Assembly (NCBI GenBank): GCA_964007475.1
Contig: OZ023274.1
Coordinates: 76,333,303-76,397,302, forward strand
DNA from: Hybos culiciformis
Lineage: Eukaryota > Arthropoda > Insecta > Diptera > Hybotidae
DNA length: 64,000 bases
Direction of reading: 5' to 3'
The stretch's first letter is position 1. The number at the start of each line of letters is the position of its first letter. Of this stretch, positions 1-12,710 are shown piece by piece. Under the pieces are notes generated by a model, which did no database searches, was not told where the DNA came from, and saw only the letters and a list, made by a program, of their open reading frames with translations. The translations under genes and the position numbers were made by a program.

Positions 1-1552
1 ATTCGAATCATTCAATTAACCAACAGGTGTTTCTACGAGTAATGAACTAAATTTATTAACAAAAAAATATTGAAAATTGTGGTTTTCCACTTGATTTGTA
101 TTTATTTTTCTTTTAAAGAAAGTGAAATTTGTTTTTTTTTTTATTTTATTATTATTGTAAATTGAATTTCTACAATATTATGAATTTATATAATCTTGAT
201 ACAGAAATTTTTTTTTTATTATTTTTATAAAATTAAAAAGTAAATGCAAATTATTATATACATATATTTTTTTTTTAAATAAATTAGAGCAATTTGTTAA
301 TTATACCAGAAAAATAAAAGGATCGTGAAAGTGAACTTTAAAAAAACAAAATCAAGATAGAATAAAAAAAATAATATTATTATCACAACACAATAATTAT
401 AAAGAAATATTATGAATCATAATAATAATATTGAAAAGTTAATAAATTTGACATTTAAGCCAAAATATGAATCTAATACATTATTTGACATCTCTAAACT
501 AATGAATATTTGAAGAAATTATATTAAATATAATAATACAATAATAAAAATTCAATAAAAAATGTATTATTAAAATCAAAATATATTATTTTTAATTTGT
601 TAACATAAGAGAACAAATAAATATTAAAAAAATGTATTAAATAAATTTTTTGACAAGGAACAATTTGCAACAGTGTTCAAAGTAAATGAAGAAAGTTATC
701 TTCAGATATTTATTTTTATTTCAATTTTTTATTAAATGCAAGTAAAATAAACGAACGAATTATTATATTGTAGAAAAAAAAAATCAAGTTTTGATCAAAC
801 AACTAGTTAGTTATTATTATCATTAATTTAATTAAACGATCAATATAATTTATTTTGCATTTTCAATTGAACTATCATAGATTTAATAAAAAAAAAAACA
901 TATTTTTACCATTTTTTATATTGAATTTTTCACAATTTGAAATAAATTATGATCAGGAAGATATTTAACGTCCATTGACCAGTGTGCACACTTTGGAAAT
1001 ATAAATACAAGATTTTCTACATTTTATAAAAAAATACAAAAAATAATATCCATTTCCAAGTTTTAATATTATAATGTAAATATAATAAAAAAAAAATATA
1101 ATACCATAGTCAGTAAAATAATAAGTTCATATAAAAAATTTCGAATTTCTCCATTTTATGATAAAAATATATAGTATAACAAAGTGATGTTGGCTGTGAT
1201 TTGAAAAAGAAAATTTTATCATTGAATTCTTAAAAAAAATTGTATTTTGTGACATACAGAACCTGGATATATTTAAGAATTCATATATTTAAACTTGTTT
1301 AATATTGAACTTCAAATTTTATTTCAAACACTATAATAGAGAATAAAATTTACACATTAATTTAAATAATAATCAATTAAATAAACGAAAATTGAATTTA
1401 AAATTTTATTTCAAACACTTATAAGATAAAATAAAATTTATACATTATAATTTAAATCAATTAAATAAACTAAAAAATTTAATTAAATTCATTAAATGAG
1501 AACGGAGTTATAAGAAGAAAAATATTCGGATACTTAGGCACGCAAATGTAAA
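1..1552. other. Intergenic AT-rich DNA upstream of the first protease
   Basis: No coding exon, RNA gene or recognisable transposon was seen. The stretch is A/T-rich with many homopolymer runs and short ATT/AAT tracts. Its last few hundred bases presumably contain the promoter and 5' UTR of the protease starting at 1553, but no TATA box or initiator can be singled out in such AT-rich sequence. Confidence 0.6.
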
Positions 1553-4500
1553 ATGTTAGGAACCACAAAATGGCAATTTATAACAATAATAGCTAGTTTA
1601 TTAATAGCTAATGCAATTGATTCACCCACACCAACGACTACAACAAAATTACAATTAAATTCTCCATTAGGTCGTAGTGATATAACAATACAAGGTTATA
1701 AGTTATGGACTAGTCGTATTTCGCGAAATTTATTTCCACCTCATCAACCATTTTCAAATTTAGATAATATTCGGTATGCTGAAAAACAAGAAAGACCTAA
1801 TGGCAGTGTTAAAAATACATTTGGTTCTTATCGTTTGGGAGCCTCAACGAATACAGCAATTGTTGGTCGACGAAGATCTGACGATGATACAAGATCAATA
1901 AAATTTTATGATGATTCTATTTTAACAACAACCAGTTCTAATGGTTTGACAACATTACCAGCACATCAAAATAAACAAAGTACACATTATATATACATTC
2001 CGTTAACAGAATCAAGTATATCAGTTTATAAAAATAATTGTAGTAATTATCATGATGAATCAAATGTTGAGTTAAGAGAACGAGATGATCATTCAACTGA
2101 ACGGGCATCATCGTCGGAAGATGATGGTAGCTCTTCAGCGAGACGAATTGGATTTAAATTTCCAACACATACGATGAAATATGAAGTCCCATTTTATCCG
2201 CAAGGTTATAGAGAAGATTTACCTAATTTTTCTGAAAATCACGGCGGATATCATAGTGGACCTTATAGTGAGGATATAACTGGTAACGTTAATGAATATG
2301 AGGGACGTTTTACGCGGCAACTTTTATTTCAAGATCAAGAGCCTGGTGTTTTACCTAGTCACGCTCAAAATGAATATTCTAATTCAAATAATGCTGCTGG
2401 AAAGTTATTTCGTGATGATGTGACAAAATTTGGTGACATCAATGGACCTATTACAGCAATTCAAAGACCAAATCGTGGTTTATTTTATGGAGATGAATTT
2501 CGAAATAGTTTAGTTGGAAATGCTGGCGTATTGAATAGTAATGTTGCAAGACCATTTTTTCCATCAACTCCACAAAAAATGTACATTGAGTATGGGGATT
2601 ATCCAGGACCACCTAAACCCTCCAGATTTTATCCATTTAAATCATCAAGAACACCAAGAGTTGTTTTTCCACAAGCTGACAATATACCTGTCAGTGGTCC
2701 ATCGGGTAGTGTCTATTCCAGTGATACAGTCGCATTTAGGTTAGCATAAAATTAAATTTCTTTAGTTTTTAGCCGAAAACATAAGAATTAACAAGATTAA
2801 CAATTAGTATTATCGTCTGACAAAATCAAAGGAATTCTCTAAAAATATAAGAATAATTTTTATACATTTGTATTAATTTAGGAGAGTGGAATCGAGCTTT
2901 TGATACAAATTACATAATGAAATCGCTATCGCGACAGCGAGTTTTTATTTTGCACAATTTCATATTCAAAAATGATGTTGCTAATTCTTATGTCTTTTGT
3001 TTTGAAAAACAAACTTAATTTTTAAATACCTAACCATAATAAATCTTTAATATGTATTTCTAGGGATCAAAATTTCGGTTTAAATGAATTGTCTGCTATT
3101 CAAGATGTTAGAAATGATTTTAATTTACAGGATATTAATGGTGATACAAGTGTACATCCGACTGAGGCGAATTCTGCCTTTAAAGAAAAGGGTAATGTTA
3201 TAAAATTTCAAAATAATAATAATAATAATAATAATAATAACTATAAGTTTCGTATATACTAGTTGTATCGATTAAATTAGTTAAATTATCTAATATTAGA
3301 GTTCGTATTTCTGTCTTGAGTATAATATAATTAAACACCGCATTTTGTTACTTACTATTTTTTTTATCTTAGCGAAAACTATTATAATTCATAGATTATT
3401 GTTAGAAAAATAGCAAATTACTTCTAACAGCTGGTTAACATCGATAACTCTTTTATTTCTATACCGATAAATCCATGGATTTTCTCCTCTAATCTCTATC
3501 TTTCTCTTATTTGCTACAAAAAGGGTACAATGTATTTTGATAAACTCTTAAAAAAAAAATAAAAAATACAAATATGAAAATGTTTTAGTTTTTATTTTGT
3601 TTTTTTAGCGCTTACTTTCACGTCATAAAAAAATTGCACATTCTTTAAGGCGCTACAATAAACTTGAGTCCATTTTTTTTATTTATACATTTTGATAACA
3701 AACAAAATATTTGCACGAGTAAGCTTTTGATTGGTGTTTTTTTTTTATGCTGGAAAAATTTTTACTTCACGTTTTAATTCAAATTTAATTTAATAAACTT
3801 GATCATAAATTTATTTTTTTTTTTTCTGGGTTTAATGTACTTTTAGGAGATTTTTTTTGTTGTTATTAATATTATTTATTATAAATTATAAATAGACAAA
3901 AATGGATATAATGTAGTTTTTTTTATTTGAAAAAAAAAAAGTATGAGGTTAAGTTAAGTGTTTGATTACTTCAATTTAATGTTATTAGCTTTTTTCGTGT
4001 TAACTATATATTATAAACTTAAATATAATATGTTTGAAATAAAAATGAAAGAGCTTAAGAAAATATAAATTACGTAAGGACTGCACGCCTAATTGAATTC
4101 ATTAATTATTGTTATAATTATGTAAAAAAAAAAAAAAGTGATTGAAAAAATAATTTACATAATAAAATGCATTAAATTAATTTTTTTTACTTAAATTTCC
4201 AATTTTTCCTTTGTTTTTTTCTTCTTTTTTAATTTTTAAATGAGATTATAAAGATGACATAATATAATTTTAACGTTATAATAATACTGTAAATATAAAT
4301 ATACTATTGAGTATATTATTAATTATTATGATCAATTTATTATGAATATTATGAATTTTTTTGTTATATTTTTAACAAAATTAGTGTTATTCACTAAAAT
4401 TTCTTATTATTCTGATATTTGATGTAATAAATTTCACTTTTAAACATTATATTATGTATATTTTCATCTTGCATTATTTATTATTTCAAATTCTTATTAC

Positions 4501-7500
4501 ATTAATAGTAGATTATTGTATATGTGAACTAAATTTGTTATTAATTAAGAGTTCTGTATACACAAAAATACATTGACACGAGTCAATACTTATATCACGA
4601 GACCGAAGGTTGAGTGATATAAATTGACAAGTGTCAATATATTTTTGTGTAAATACAGAACGAGTTGTATAACAAATTTTGTTTACATATCCAATATACT
4701 GTTTTAATGCGTAGGGGAGAGGTAGTTGCAAAGAGAGAATATTTTTTCTCATTTTTTTTTTTTTGTATTTGGCTGTATTGAAATATTGTGAGAGATATTA
4801 TGTTTGTTTAGGTATTACCATAGATTAAGAATACACCAAGATGGGAAGCTTCATACAACATTATTTTTGGTATTTTTAAGTCAATGTGTTAGTAAAACAA
4901 AATAAAATACGTGATAATTATCAATGTATGAAAAGAATTTTATTTAGTTTTACTAACACCTTCACAATAAAATACCAAAAAAGACTGAAAAAATGTTGTA
5001 TGAAACTTCCCATCTTGGTGTATTCTTAATCTATGGTATTACGTAATATTCAATACGAAACATCTAAATGATTTCATTATTTACGCTGATGCATCTAAAT
5101 TTTTTCATTATATACGCTGATGCATCTAAATTTTTTCATTATTTACGCAGATGCATCTAAATGATTGCATGTTATTGACGCATATAATACTCCATTTAGT
5201 GATCTAAATTCTATAGCACTAAATACAACATAACGATCCCCAACGCATTAAAAATTTATTGAGTATAGAAAAATCATATCCAAATGAAATTAATATTGCA
5301 TTGGATATTTTTAAATAGAGATAATAATAATTTTTTACGTATATTGCGAAGTTACGATTTTTTTTTTGCGATTTGAAAAAATTATTTACCTAAAATTATT
5401 TAATTTTCAATATTCTTTAATATATATAATAACATTAAATTTATATATTTTATATTTATATACTCATTAAATTCTGGTGAATATCGGACCTTTTAGCATT
5501 GATTTTTGGTCATCATAAGACAGACTCTGTGATTTTTGAAATATAACTTACATAGATATTTACAAAACATGACTATTAAAACTTTACAAAACGGAAAACT
5601 TGTAACTTAAAATATACATTGTTTTTAAAAAGATAATATTATCATACTAAATGTATAGGAACAAGGAACAACATTAAAATTTATATATTCTCATAATCGA
5701 GAACTTTCTTCGAAATTCCCTTCGAAAATTGGCTTCTTTAGAGGTTTTATTTAAAAAAAAAAAATTAGTTTTCAAGAGGATTTTTATATCAAATAAAACT
5801 TTTTTATATTTTGCTTCAGATTCAAATAGTGAAGTTAAAAAAAAAAAAGAACTGCATTCAATATTCTTGAAAAACATTGAAATTTTATAGGTGATTTAAA
5901 TCCAAATCAACAATGCCAGCACCAAGGAGGAACTTGTGAGTTTTTCCTTGTCTGTTGGATGTCGAATGGTTTATTGCGTGGTACCTGTAATGGTATTTTG
6001 CAAGGTTGTTGCCACCGTACAGCAAAATCAGCTAACTTAGGAACATCTGATTTCGGAAATACAGTTGATCTAACAGATTTACCACACAAAAATTATGGAC
6101 CAGTTATCAATGATCCTAGTGAGTGCATCACTAACATCTATTTTTGAAATTAAAAAAAAAAAAAAGTTTTTGACGGGAAATGTTTTATATGTTATGTTTA
6201 CTTAAAATACACTTGGTTGCTTTAATAATTTCAAAATCAAAAATTTCGAATAGTAAATTTTGCATTTAGATTTCTGATATTAAAAAAATTTTCAAAAATT
6301 TTTATTTCCTATCTAATCTTTTGATCCTTAAAGATTTTTAGGGTTAAAATTGAAATCTCAAATAATATTCGTAAGTTAAAAATACTAAATGACAGTATAG
6401 TAAATTAGTGGACAAGAATACGGACGTACAACCTTTCATGGTATTAACTACTTCATTTTATAATAAAATAATTATTTTTATATTTAACACTTGAGTTTTT
6501 TATTTCGATTCGCATATCACACACACTGATCTAGACAAATTCCTGACTTTTCAATATCTTTAATAATATGTACAATAATCTTTTCGCCATCGAAATAAAT
6601 TATTTGTTCTTTTACACTTTCCAAACTACTAAATCAGATATTTTGACACTGGACTTAATAGTACTTCTATAATCTACACTTAGTACATATGAACGTCTAT
6701 TGCCATTGACAGAACTTCTCATAATATAGAGATATAATAATATTCACCAATTATACCTAATCTTACAGGAAATTAATCATAATTTTCTTTAACTAGGTCC
6801 TAATATTTATAAAAATAAAAGATATTCAGTTCGCTGTTGGAACTACATTTCTAAAACTTTTATGATGGTAATACGTTTATATAAATTCCGTCCATATAAC
6901 TTTTAATTTATAACAAAAAATAATCTATTCGAATTTTTTGAAATAAAAAAATAAAATAGCTTTATAATATGCACTGCTAAAAAATTGCTAATGCATGAAT
7001 AACTTCTTTTTTTTTCAAAGAAAAATATTCAAATATACAAAAAACGGAAGTTTACCAAAGACGCAATCATTATAAAAATCAAACAAAGGTCATTCCATAG
7101 GAATTGTGATGGTTTCGACCGACATTTTTTTTGGTTTTATAAAAATGTAAGAAGATGGCAAAATTATAACATTTTCGTATTAAGAAAAAAAATTTAATGC
7201 CAATAAATTATTAAATGTTTGAAAAATAATTTCTGTGGCTAAATGCTACAACTATAATGTCTTTTATTAAATTCTATTAACTTCTACAATCTAGAGATAG
7301 ACAGAAATTATATGTTTTTATGATCATCAAAAAGGTTGAAATAATTAAAATAACAATTTTTTTTATTCTTCATATTTTTGCCACTGTGTTTGAAATAGTA
7401 TTTTAATTAAAAATTTCAACATTATGACAAATTTTGTTCGATAATTAAAAAAAAAGTTAAGGAAATAATTTATATTTCATTTTATACTGAAATCGAATAA

Positions 7501-10500
7501 TCGAAACAGGATACAATTTAAATGGAATTGATCTTATTATGAGCAAAAAAAATCTTAAATTGTTATGATGTCATTTCTATATTTCGCTAACAAACTATCT
7601 TGCATGTTTTATTTTTATTTTTATATATATACATATATTTCAATAGTTTTAAGTGAAAGTGAAAGCGAATCGTTTAATACACATATTTAATGCTACTCAA
7701 TAGTATAGTTTCTTTTACTATCTAATCTGGAAATAAAAAATTGAAAGAAATTATGAGTATAAAATTTGTTTTTTTTTGCTCAGAATTTATTCTAGCTTAA
7801 AATTGAACAATAAAATGTAACTTTTAATTTTAGTACAGGCAAATTGTCCAAAATAAACAAAAAAATTGCGAAGTGGCTGTAACTTGGTATGGACCTTTGA
7901 AAATGTATATATTTCAAGAAACCAAAGAGTCCCTAACGAAAAAAAGTGTACTGGAGTGGCCACGCGTGACCCTTTGCGGCACATGTAAATAATATTATTT
8001 TATAATTTTCTATCAATAATCACTATCAATATAGACAAGTTTGGTAAATTTAGCATCCTAAGATCTTAAATAATAAAGTACATTACTATAATTTTGTTTC
8101 TGTTAATAATATTGCTGAAATAAACAGAAATATGTTGTTTTATTCGAATATATTCGATTTCTCGAAAAATATGTTTTGGTTTTTAAAGTTTTAAACAATT
8201 GCCGAAAAAAAATTTTATGAAATTTTATCGCCCATTATTTTCCGCCCGAGGCTCGAGGTTGGAGTGGCTATTTGTAAATCCATAACTGCTTTCAATTTTT
8301 AAACATTTTAAACATGATTATGAAACGTGCTTAGTACAAAGTATTTGAAACTTTATTGTCAAATACTGGGTCGAGCACACTATTGAATGCTCGGGGGGAC
8401 TCATCGGATTCTTCAAAAGAATGTGATTCTGTATGAGTATAGAAAGTTGCAGATACTTCGTAATTTTTTTGTTTATTTGATGATTATCGACTTAATTTGC
8501 CTGTACTATTTGTTAACTTTACATAATCATCGTTAAGTATAAATAAGCATAAGAATTACCCATAATTCTAATGATTCATATATTTTTTTTAAATGACTTA
8601 CCACCACTATTTTTGAAATCAACGGATAACCATCATTTCTTCAACATTCCAGAAAAAATAAAGTCTTAATCACAATGCTTTTCCTCTCGTTTAATGACAC
8701 TTACGAACACTTATAAAATCGGAACAATTTCTTAGCAGCGCTATTGTTCAATGTAGTACGTATGCAATAAGGTGCTTTATTGACTTTATAATAATCCATT
8801 ATATAATTAATTTTCGCTTTTTTAAAATTATGTTAAGCAAAATTTTTATATTTACACATTTAATTTTTTTTTCTTACATAATAATTATAAAAATTAATAT
8901 TTAATTATTTATTAACCTGGAAATGAGTTGACCATATAGTTTGCATGTATCTTGACATCAAGTAATAATTTATGTGTGATCAATATCTGTTAGATCAAAC
9001 TGGGGGCAAATCGTATCGTAAGCAGTTCATTTAGTTATTTATGTTAGAAATTTGATTTAATTTGCTTGATATTTTTTCACTAACCTCTAGAATGCCTTAT
9101 TTGATGGCATATATAGATAAATAGAGATACATAAATTTCGAAATGTAATTAAAAATTATATTGTTTTTTTTAGGCTGTGGAATATCATTAGCAAAACAAA
9201 CAGCCCAACGAAGAATTGTAGGAGGTGACGATGCTGGCTTTGGATCATTTCCGTGGCAAGCTTATATTAGAATAGGTTCTTCAAGGTAAATAGTTAAAAA
9301 AGTTATATAATGAAAACGTGTTAAATATTAGTTATAAAGGTGAATTATTACATTTTTATTGTTGCGTACTTTTAGGCACTGCAACTAAAATGATTAAATA
9401 GTAAATTATAGGAAAAATAATATTTTTATACATAAATTCATTTTAGATGTGGTGGATCATTAGTATCTCGACGACATGTGGTGACAGCAGGTCATTGTGT
9501 AGCTCGAGCAACTCCTCGACAAGTTCACGTCACTTTAGGCGACTATGTTATAAATTCAGCTGTAGAGCCACTACCAGCATACACTTTTGGTGTTCGTCGA
9601 ATTGATGTTCATCCATATTTTAAATTTACACCACAAGCAGATCGATTTGATATTTCAGTTCTAACGTTAGAACGACCAGTTCATTTTATGCCGCATATTG
9701 GTATGCACTCTATGAAATAAGTTGTTTTCAATTAAAAATTTAAAAAAATATATTATTATTCATTTCATAAGCTCCAATTTGCTTGCCAGAAAAAAATGAA
9801 GACTTTTTGGGAAAATACGGTTGGGCGGCTGGTTGGGGTGCTTTGAATCCAGGTTCTAGACTTCGTCCAAAAACTTTGCAAACAGTCGATGTGCCTGTGA
9901 TTGAAAATAGGTTTGAACCTTTAAACTTAGTGAAGGGTAAGATAATTTTAAAAAGAATCTAAATAATATTTTTCTTGATTTTGTACAGAGTATGTGAGCG
10001 ATGGCATCGTTCAAATGGTATTAATGTTGTTATATATCCAGAAATGATGTGTGCGGGTTATCGAAATGGTGGTAAAGATTCTTGTCAAGGTATGGAAAAT
10101 AGAACCTAACATTGTGTTTCAAAAGTAGATGTAGAAAAATCCAAATCCTTTAATTTTTTTTGTTTTCAATACTACAATATTGCTTTCTTTAATGTTATGC
10201 AATGATTAAAATATAAAAAAAACGAACTGACAAAAAATAAGATACGGAGTAGCTAAATTTTGAGTGTTGAAATTAAGTTTTTAGTATATTCTTATTTTTT
10301 TTTTGGGAAAACTTTGTTTCACTGTTTCAGAAATTAATATTTGAAATTATTCTTATAAAATTTTATATTTAAGGTGATTCTGGTGGTCCTTTAATGCACG
10401 AAAAAAGCGGTCGATGGTATTTAATAGGTAAAATATTTCAAAGTACATGTATTAAAATTTCAAAGCTAATTTTTTATTATCAATGCTTTGTAGGTGTTGT

Positions 10501-10612
10501 ATCTGCTGGCTACTCATGTGCTTCCCGTGGTCAACCTGGTATTTACCATCGTGTTCCTTACACAGTTGATTGGATTTCGTATGTAGTTGGTCTCACATCA
10601 TCATCATCATAG
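1553..10612 (+). CDS. Secreted clip-domain trypsin-like serine protease (CLIPD-like), 9 exons
   Basis: Exons: 1553-2739, 3064-3191, 5891-6118, 9174-9285, 9447-9700, 9772-9910, 9989-10089, 10374-10427, 10494-10612. The phases agree at every junction and give 773 residues. The ATG at 1553 opens a signal peptide (about residues 1-22). Then comes a ~420-residue low-complexity, Ser/Thr/Pro/Asn-rich region. The clip-like domain at residues 447-479 has cysteines at 447, 454, 460, 471, 478 and 479, with a CWMSNG core. Activation cleavage is predicted at QRR|IVGG (after residue 528). The catalytic triad is His568 (TAGHC), Asp620 and Ser719 (GDSGGP). Asp713 in the S1 pocket implies cleavage after Arg/Lys. 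The layout resembles Drosophila CG8170-type proteins; this is from memory of the family, not a search. The protein should be an extracellular zymogen acting in cuticle/matrix or a protease cascade. Introns 2 (2.7 kb) and 3 (3.1 kb) carry mobile elements. The exon 6 donor (GTTTGA) is weak. A likely poly(A) signal lies at 10713-10718. Confidence 0.9.
3209..3240 (+). repeat. (AAT)n microsatellite
   Basis: An uninterrupted run of about ten AAT units sits in intron 2 of the first protease gene, just after the exon 2 donor. It is likely length-polymorphic. Confidence 0.85.
4516..4693. mobile_element. Palindromic (hairpin) element in intron 2, MITE-like
   Basis: The two halves are imperfect reverse complements over about 80 bp each. 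The left arm reads TATGTGAAC...GTTCTGTATACACAAAAATA...TTGACAC...ATATCAC, and the right arm mirrors it. A short spacer around 4598-4612 separates them. The arms differ by scattered substitutions, so the element is old. I could not define a target duplication, and the family is unknown. The minus-strand reading frame over this stretch is a by-product of the palindrome. Confidence 0.6.
4819..5035. mobile_element. 217-bp foldback MITE with a 7-8 bp target duplication
   Basis: The element starts CATAGATTAAGAATACACC and ends with the reverse complement. The arms match for about 105 bp with a few substitutions and indels, so nearly the whole element is a palindrome. Direct repeats GTATTAC (or GGTATTAC if the last element base is shared) flank it at 4812-4818 and 5036-5042, which fits a 7-8 bp target-site duplication. 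An 8-bp duplication would suggest hAT, but the CATAG terminus is not a classic hAT end, so the superfamily stays open. It lies in intron 2 of the first protease. Confidence 0.8.
5060..5183 (+). repeat. ~31-bp tandem repeat, about four copies
   Basis: The unit contains GCATCTAAAT...TTCATTAT..ACGC.GAT and repeats about four times with a few substitutions; the last copy is the most decayed. It begins only ~18 bp past the right target duplication of the adjacent foldback element. The block lies inside an intron, and no function is visible. Confidence 0.75.
7833..8506. mobile_element. 674-bp non-autonomous element with ~50-bp terminal inverted repeats, TA-flanked
   Basis: The left end GTACAGGCAAATT and the right end AATTTGCCTGTAC are reverse complements. 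Similarity continues inward through AATAAACAAAAAAATT.CGAAGT. TA dinucleotides flank both ends (7831-7832 and 8507-8508), the target duplication of Tc1/mariner-type elements. The interior is richer in G+C than the surrounding intron and carries no recognisable transposase. It lies in intron 3 of the first protease. Because TA is common here, the duplication alone is weak; the inverted repeats are the main support. Confidence 0.7.
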
Positions 10613-11819
10613 CCTTAAAATTAATTTTATTTAAAAAAAAATGAACTTATTCTTTTTTTCATATCCATCTTTTGTTCGTAATTTATTCTAATTACTTTAT
10701 TTATTTTTTTAAAATAAAAATAAGTTTCTTTTTCAAGGTAATAACAGAATATTTCATAAATAATAAATAATATAATATATAAATAATAATAAGTTTTGTG
10801 ATAATTTATATAATAAAAAATTGTATGTACGTATATTATAATTTTACATATTTCTAAGAGTGAGGCAATTGTTAATTAATATACAAATTAAGTGAATATT
10901 GAAAAGGTTTTATTTTAAGGATTTATCAGTTGTTCATGTTTCAATTTCATATGATATAATTTTGGAATGGCATTAAATCTTCATTTCTAAACTTACCATA
11001 TTTTTTTAACCAATGTTTTTAAACCTACCATATTTGTTTGATCAGTGTTCAAAAATTTTTTTTTATTATTATATAATTTATATTCAGATTATAACGCTAA
11101 ACATAACATTAAAATTAGAAAAATATTGAAAATATGTACATATGTGATTTAAAAGTTTTTAATTCCAAATTCTTTATTAATTCCTTGTAACGATTTCTTT
11201 TATTTTGACTTTCATAGTGCAATCCTAATTAGTTTTTTCTAAAATTAAATTTTTGCATATAAAATTCATATAAAATTTATATTGTTTTAAATTTTGGAAT
11301 ATATTTTATTAAAAATTAGTATGTGGGAAGACGGATATCTAAAAACTCAAAAATGGAAAGACCTCAATTGTATTCAAAAACTCAATCTCGGGGACTGAAA
11401 ATGGATTATCGTGAAAATTTGTATGTCATTTGAAGTTGTTGTCATTTGAAGAAACATAAAAAAAAAAAAGTTTATCCGTGATTATTACTAAGGATTCCAC
11501 TGAATGCTAATTTCGATGAAAGTTGGTACATGAACAGAGAGTGTTATTAGAAAAAATAAAAATATTCTTCAAATATTTTAAATCCAAATTTTGAAATCGG
11601 GCTCTATACTTGATTCTTCTATAATAATCTATACTATTGCTCTATATTTTTTTTTAATTATTTTTTATTTATTATAAATTTATTTAATTTAATTTTATAC
11701 AATTTTTGAATTAAAAATATAATAATCTCGTACTAATAGTTAATAGCTTCTTCTATGCATTACACTGATTGACAATTGAGTTATCTTGTATGTTTTTAAA
11801 TTATTTTATATTATATTTT

Positions 11820-12710
11820 TGTATTATTTTTATTGATTTTTATTAGAGTTCTTTTTCTCATTCTCTGTTTCTTGTTTTTCTACTTTTTTCCTTGCTATTG
11901 TTCTATTCTTGTTGTATTTTTGTTTCTTTATTGTTTTTATTATCAAAATTTTCTCTACTTATTCTTCTTTTTTCTTCTAGTCTATTTTTTCTGTCCTTTT
12001 CACTTTGAGTTTCTATCTTTTTATTTCCTGTCTGCTTCAATTAACGTCTTTCGTTCATTTTTGCTACTAATTTTTCATTCTTTATTCTCTTTTTTTATTC
12101 TTTTTTTTCTCTTTTTTACTAAACTTTTTTTTGTTTTTTTTTCATTCTATTTTATTTCTTTTTTCTTTTTATTTCCTTTTTAACTATTTTGCTTTCCTTT
12201 TTACTTTTCTTTTTTTATTTCACCTTTTCTTTTCACTGTACACTTTACACTTTCATTTCTGTACCTTACCTTTATTTATGTCTGATTAATTTTGCTTTCT
12301 TGTTTCGGTATGATTATTTTATTCCCTTTCTTTTTTATTTCGAATTAATTTCTTCATCTTTAACTGTTTTCTATTTATTTTCTCTTTCTATTCATTTACA
12401 TTTTCTTCTTTCTCTACTCCCTTTTCAAAGTATTTAATTTACTTTTCATGTTTTAAACTTTTTTGTCTTTACTTTTATGTTTATTTCCTTTTTTACTTCT
12501 AATTTAGTTTTATTTAACTTTATCCACTAATTTATTTCTCTTTTTTATTTTATTTTATTTACTTTTTTCACTTCGAGAATTTTTATACTTCAGTTTTTAT
12601 TTTCTTTAAATTTTGATTTTTCTATCTTTTATCTTTGACTTTACATTGTTTCACTAGTTTTTAAATTCATTTTCATTTTCTTTTTTTTTTCTTTTTTTTT
12701 GTTAAAGCCA
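11820..12710 (+). repeat. Polypyrimidine-rich stretch (~0.9 kb), degenerate T/C repeat
   Basis: The plus strand is overwhelmingly T and C, with words such as TTTATTTC, TTTTTCTTTT and CATTTTC recurring, and very few A/G runs. The borders with ordinary AT-rich DNA are fairly sharp. It reads as a decayed simple repeat or long TTTC-type microsatellite. The open frames inside it (11833-12183, 12189-12437), coding almost only Phe, Leu, Ser and Tyr, come from base composition and are not genes. Confidence 0.8.

Noticed and set aside
2541..2744. Plus-strand 67-codon frame
   Set aside because: Out-of-frame shadow inside exon 1 of the first protease.
4513..4752. Minus-strand 79-codon frame
   Set aside because: It covers a palindromic element inside an intron; the frame is a by-product of the inverted repeat.
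5907..6089. Minus-strand 60-codon frame
   Set aside because: Opposite strand of the clip-domain exon of the first protease.
7787..7984. Minus-strand 65-codon frame in intron 3 of the first protease
   Set aside because: Runs through the left inverted repeat of the 674-bp element; no transposase or other motif seen.
9921..9940. Alternative donor AAGG|GTAAGA for exon 6 of the first protease
   Set aside because: A better donor consensus, but its phase does not fit the next exon; only the GTTTGA donor at 9911 keeps the protease frame.
11833..12437. Two plus-strand open frames of 116 and 82 codons
   Set aside because: They are almost only Phe, Leu, Ser and Tyr, and come from the polypyrimidine composition; no splice context and no homologous-looking motif.
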